This document shows positions 15,105-15,404 of a stretch of 15,404 nucleotides of DNA, in pieces. Source of the stretch: Eubacterium sp. (GTDB taxonomy: Bacteria > Bacillota > Clostridia > Lachnospirales > Lachnospiraceae); contig JAJGAH010000009.1 in assembly GCA_020844525.1 (NCBI GenBank), forward strand, positions 1 through 15,404. Direction: 5' to 3'. Made by a program: the position numbers and the translations under genes. Under the pieces are notes generated by a model. It made no database searches, had not been told where the DNA came from, and was given only the letters and a program-made list of their open reading frames with translations. Each line of letters starts with the position of its first letter. The stretch's first letter is position 1.

Positions 15105-15121
15105 CAGCGTTCAGAATGCTG
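15105..15121. promoter_or_regulatory. Imperfect 17-bp palindrome upstream of the lipoprotein gene
   Basis: CAGCGTTCAGAATGCTG is symmetric about a central A with one G-T mismatch in eight pairs. It lies about 94 bases before the lipoprotein start and next to TTATAC (15122-15127), a poor -10 candidate. It may be an operator or chance. The rest of the 159-base gap shows no terminator and no convincing promoter. Confidence 0.2.
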
Positions 15122-15214
15122 TTATACGAAAGCTGAAAGTGCTGAATAAAAGCACAGAGTGAGGGAAGGCACCGTGTGATAGAAAGTATAGCGTTTAAGA
15201 AAGGATCATACATT

Positions 15215-15404
15215 ATGAAGAAGAAACCAGGTAAACAATCCATATATCTGCTTTCTGCAGTACTCACAGCCTCGATGCTTGCCGGCTGCGGCGGTATCAG
15301 TAATGCACCAGGTACTGTATCTGCCACAGGAAGCTCCAGTATGGCAGTTGCTGAATCCTCCACCATAGCAGGTGGTTCCGGAACGGAAAATGCGCTCTCT
15401 GATA
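15215..15404 (+). CDS. Lipoprotein, N-terminal part (runs off window)
   Basis: An open frame from ATG 15215 to the window end gives 63 residues. AAAGGA lies about 9 bases upstream. The N-terminus is a textbook lipoprotein signal: four early lysines, a hydrophobic stretch (about 10-23), and a lipobox LAGC with the lipidated cysteine at residue 25. After it comes a serine-, glycine- and alanine-rich linker without structure. Such starts are usual for solute-binding proteins of ABC transporters or other surface lipoproteins, but the functional domain lies outside the window, so nothing more can be said. It is in the same direction as the propeller-like gene, 159 bases downstream. Confidence 0.85.
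   Translation, partial: MKKKPGKQSIYLLSAVLTASMLAGCGGISNAPGTVSATGSSSMAVAESSTIAGGSGTENALSD

Overview
The window looks like a chromosomal segment from a Gram-positive Clostridia bacterium, most likely family Lachnospiraceae. The evidence is strong AGGAG-type ribosome binding sites, a low-to-middle G+C composition, a single-chain clade II type PurL, a ClpC/RadA neighbourhood, and two small proteins (a SEC-C tail protein and an 'endosialidase'-labelled protein) that I know mainly from Lachnospiraceae. I see no tRNA, rRNA, CRISPR array, transposase, integrase or phage gene. It reads as ordinary core chromosome with a less familiar right end.

Left end (1-1215, minus strand): a membrane-anchored glycerophosphodiester phosphodiesterase is followed 22 bp later by a PAP2-family membrane phosphatase that runs off the window. 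Together they form a probable lipid-turnover operon. A divergent intergenic region (1216-1380) separates them from purL (1381-5145), the FGAM synthase of purine synthesis. purL stands alone and is closed by a perfect 19-bp terminator hairpin. Next come a CNNM/CorC-type CBS membrane protein (5319-6629) and a 168-residue SEC-C zinc-tail protein (6818-7324) with its own promoter and terminator.

Middle (7464-12220): a long clpC-type AAA+ unfoldase, a small all-beta-looking protein of the family usually labelled 'endosialidase', and radA. This recalls the Firmicutes order ctsR-mcsA-mcsB-clpC-radA-disA. Here ctsR, mcsA, mcsB and disA are absent, and the small gene sits between clpC and radA with its own strong promoter and a structured leader.

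Right end (12363-15404): an unrecognised 403-residue cytoplasmic protein, whose N-terminal half resembles the N-terminal region of some McrB-type restriction ATPases and whose C-terminal half has a UvrD/PcrA-like Tudor module between coiled coils. It overlaps by ATGA a secreted or anchored beta-propeller-like protein. A lipoprotein gene then runs off the end. This right-hand group is the least explained part of the window and the best candidate for new biology. Several promoters carry short perfect inverted repeats that look like operators for unidentified regulators.
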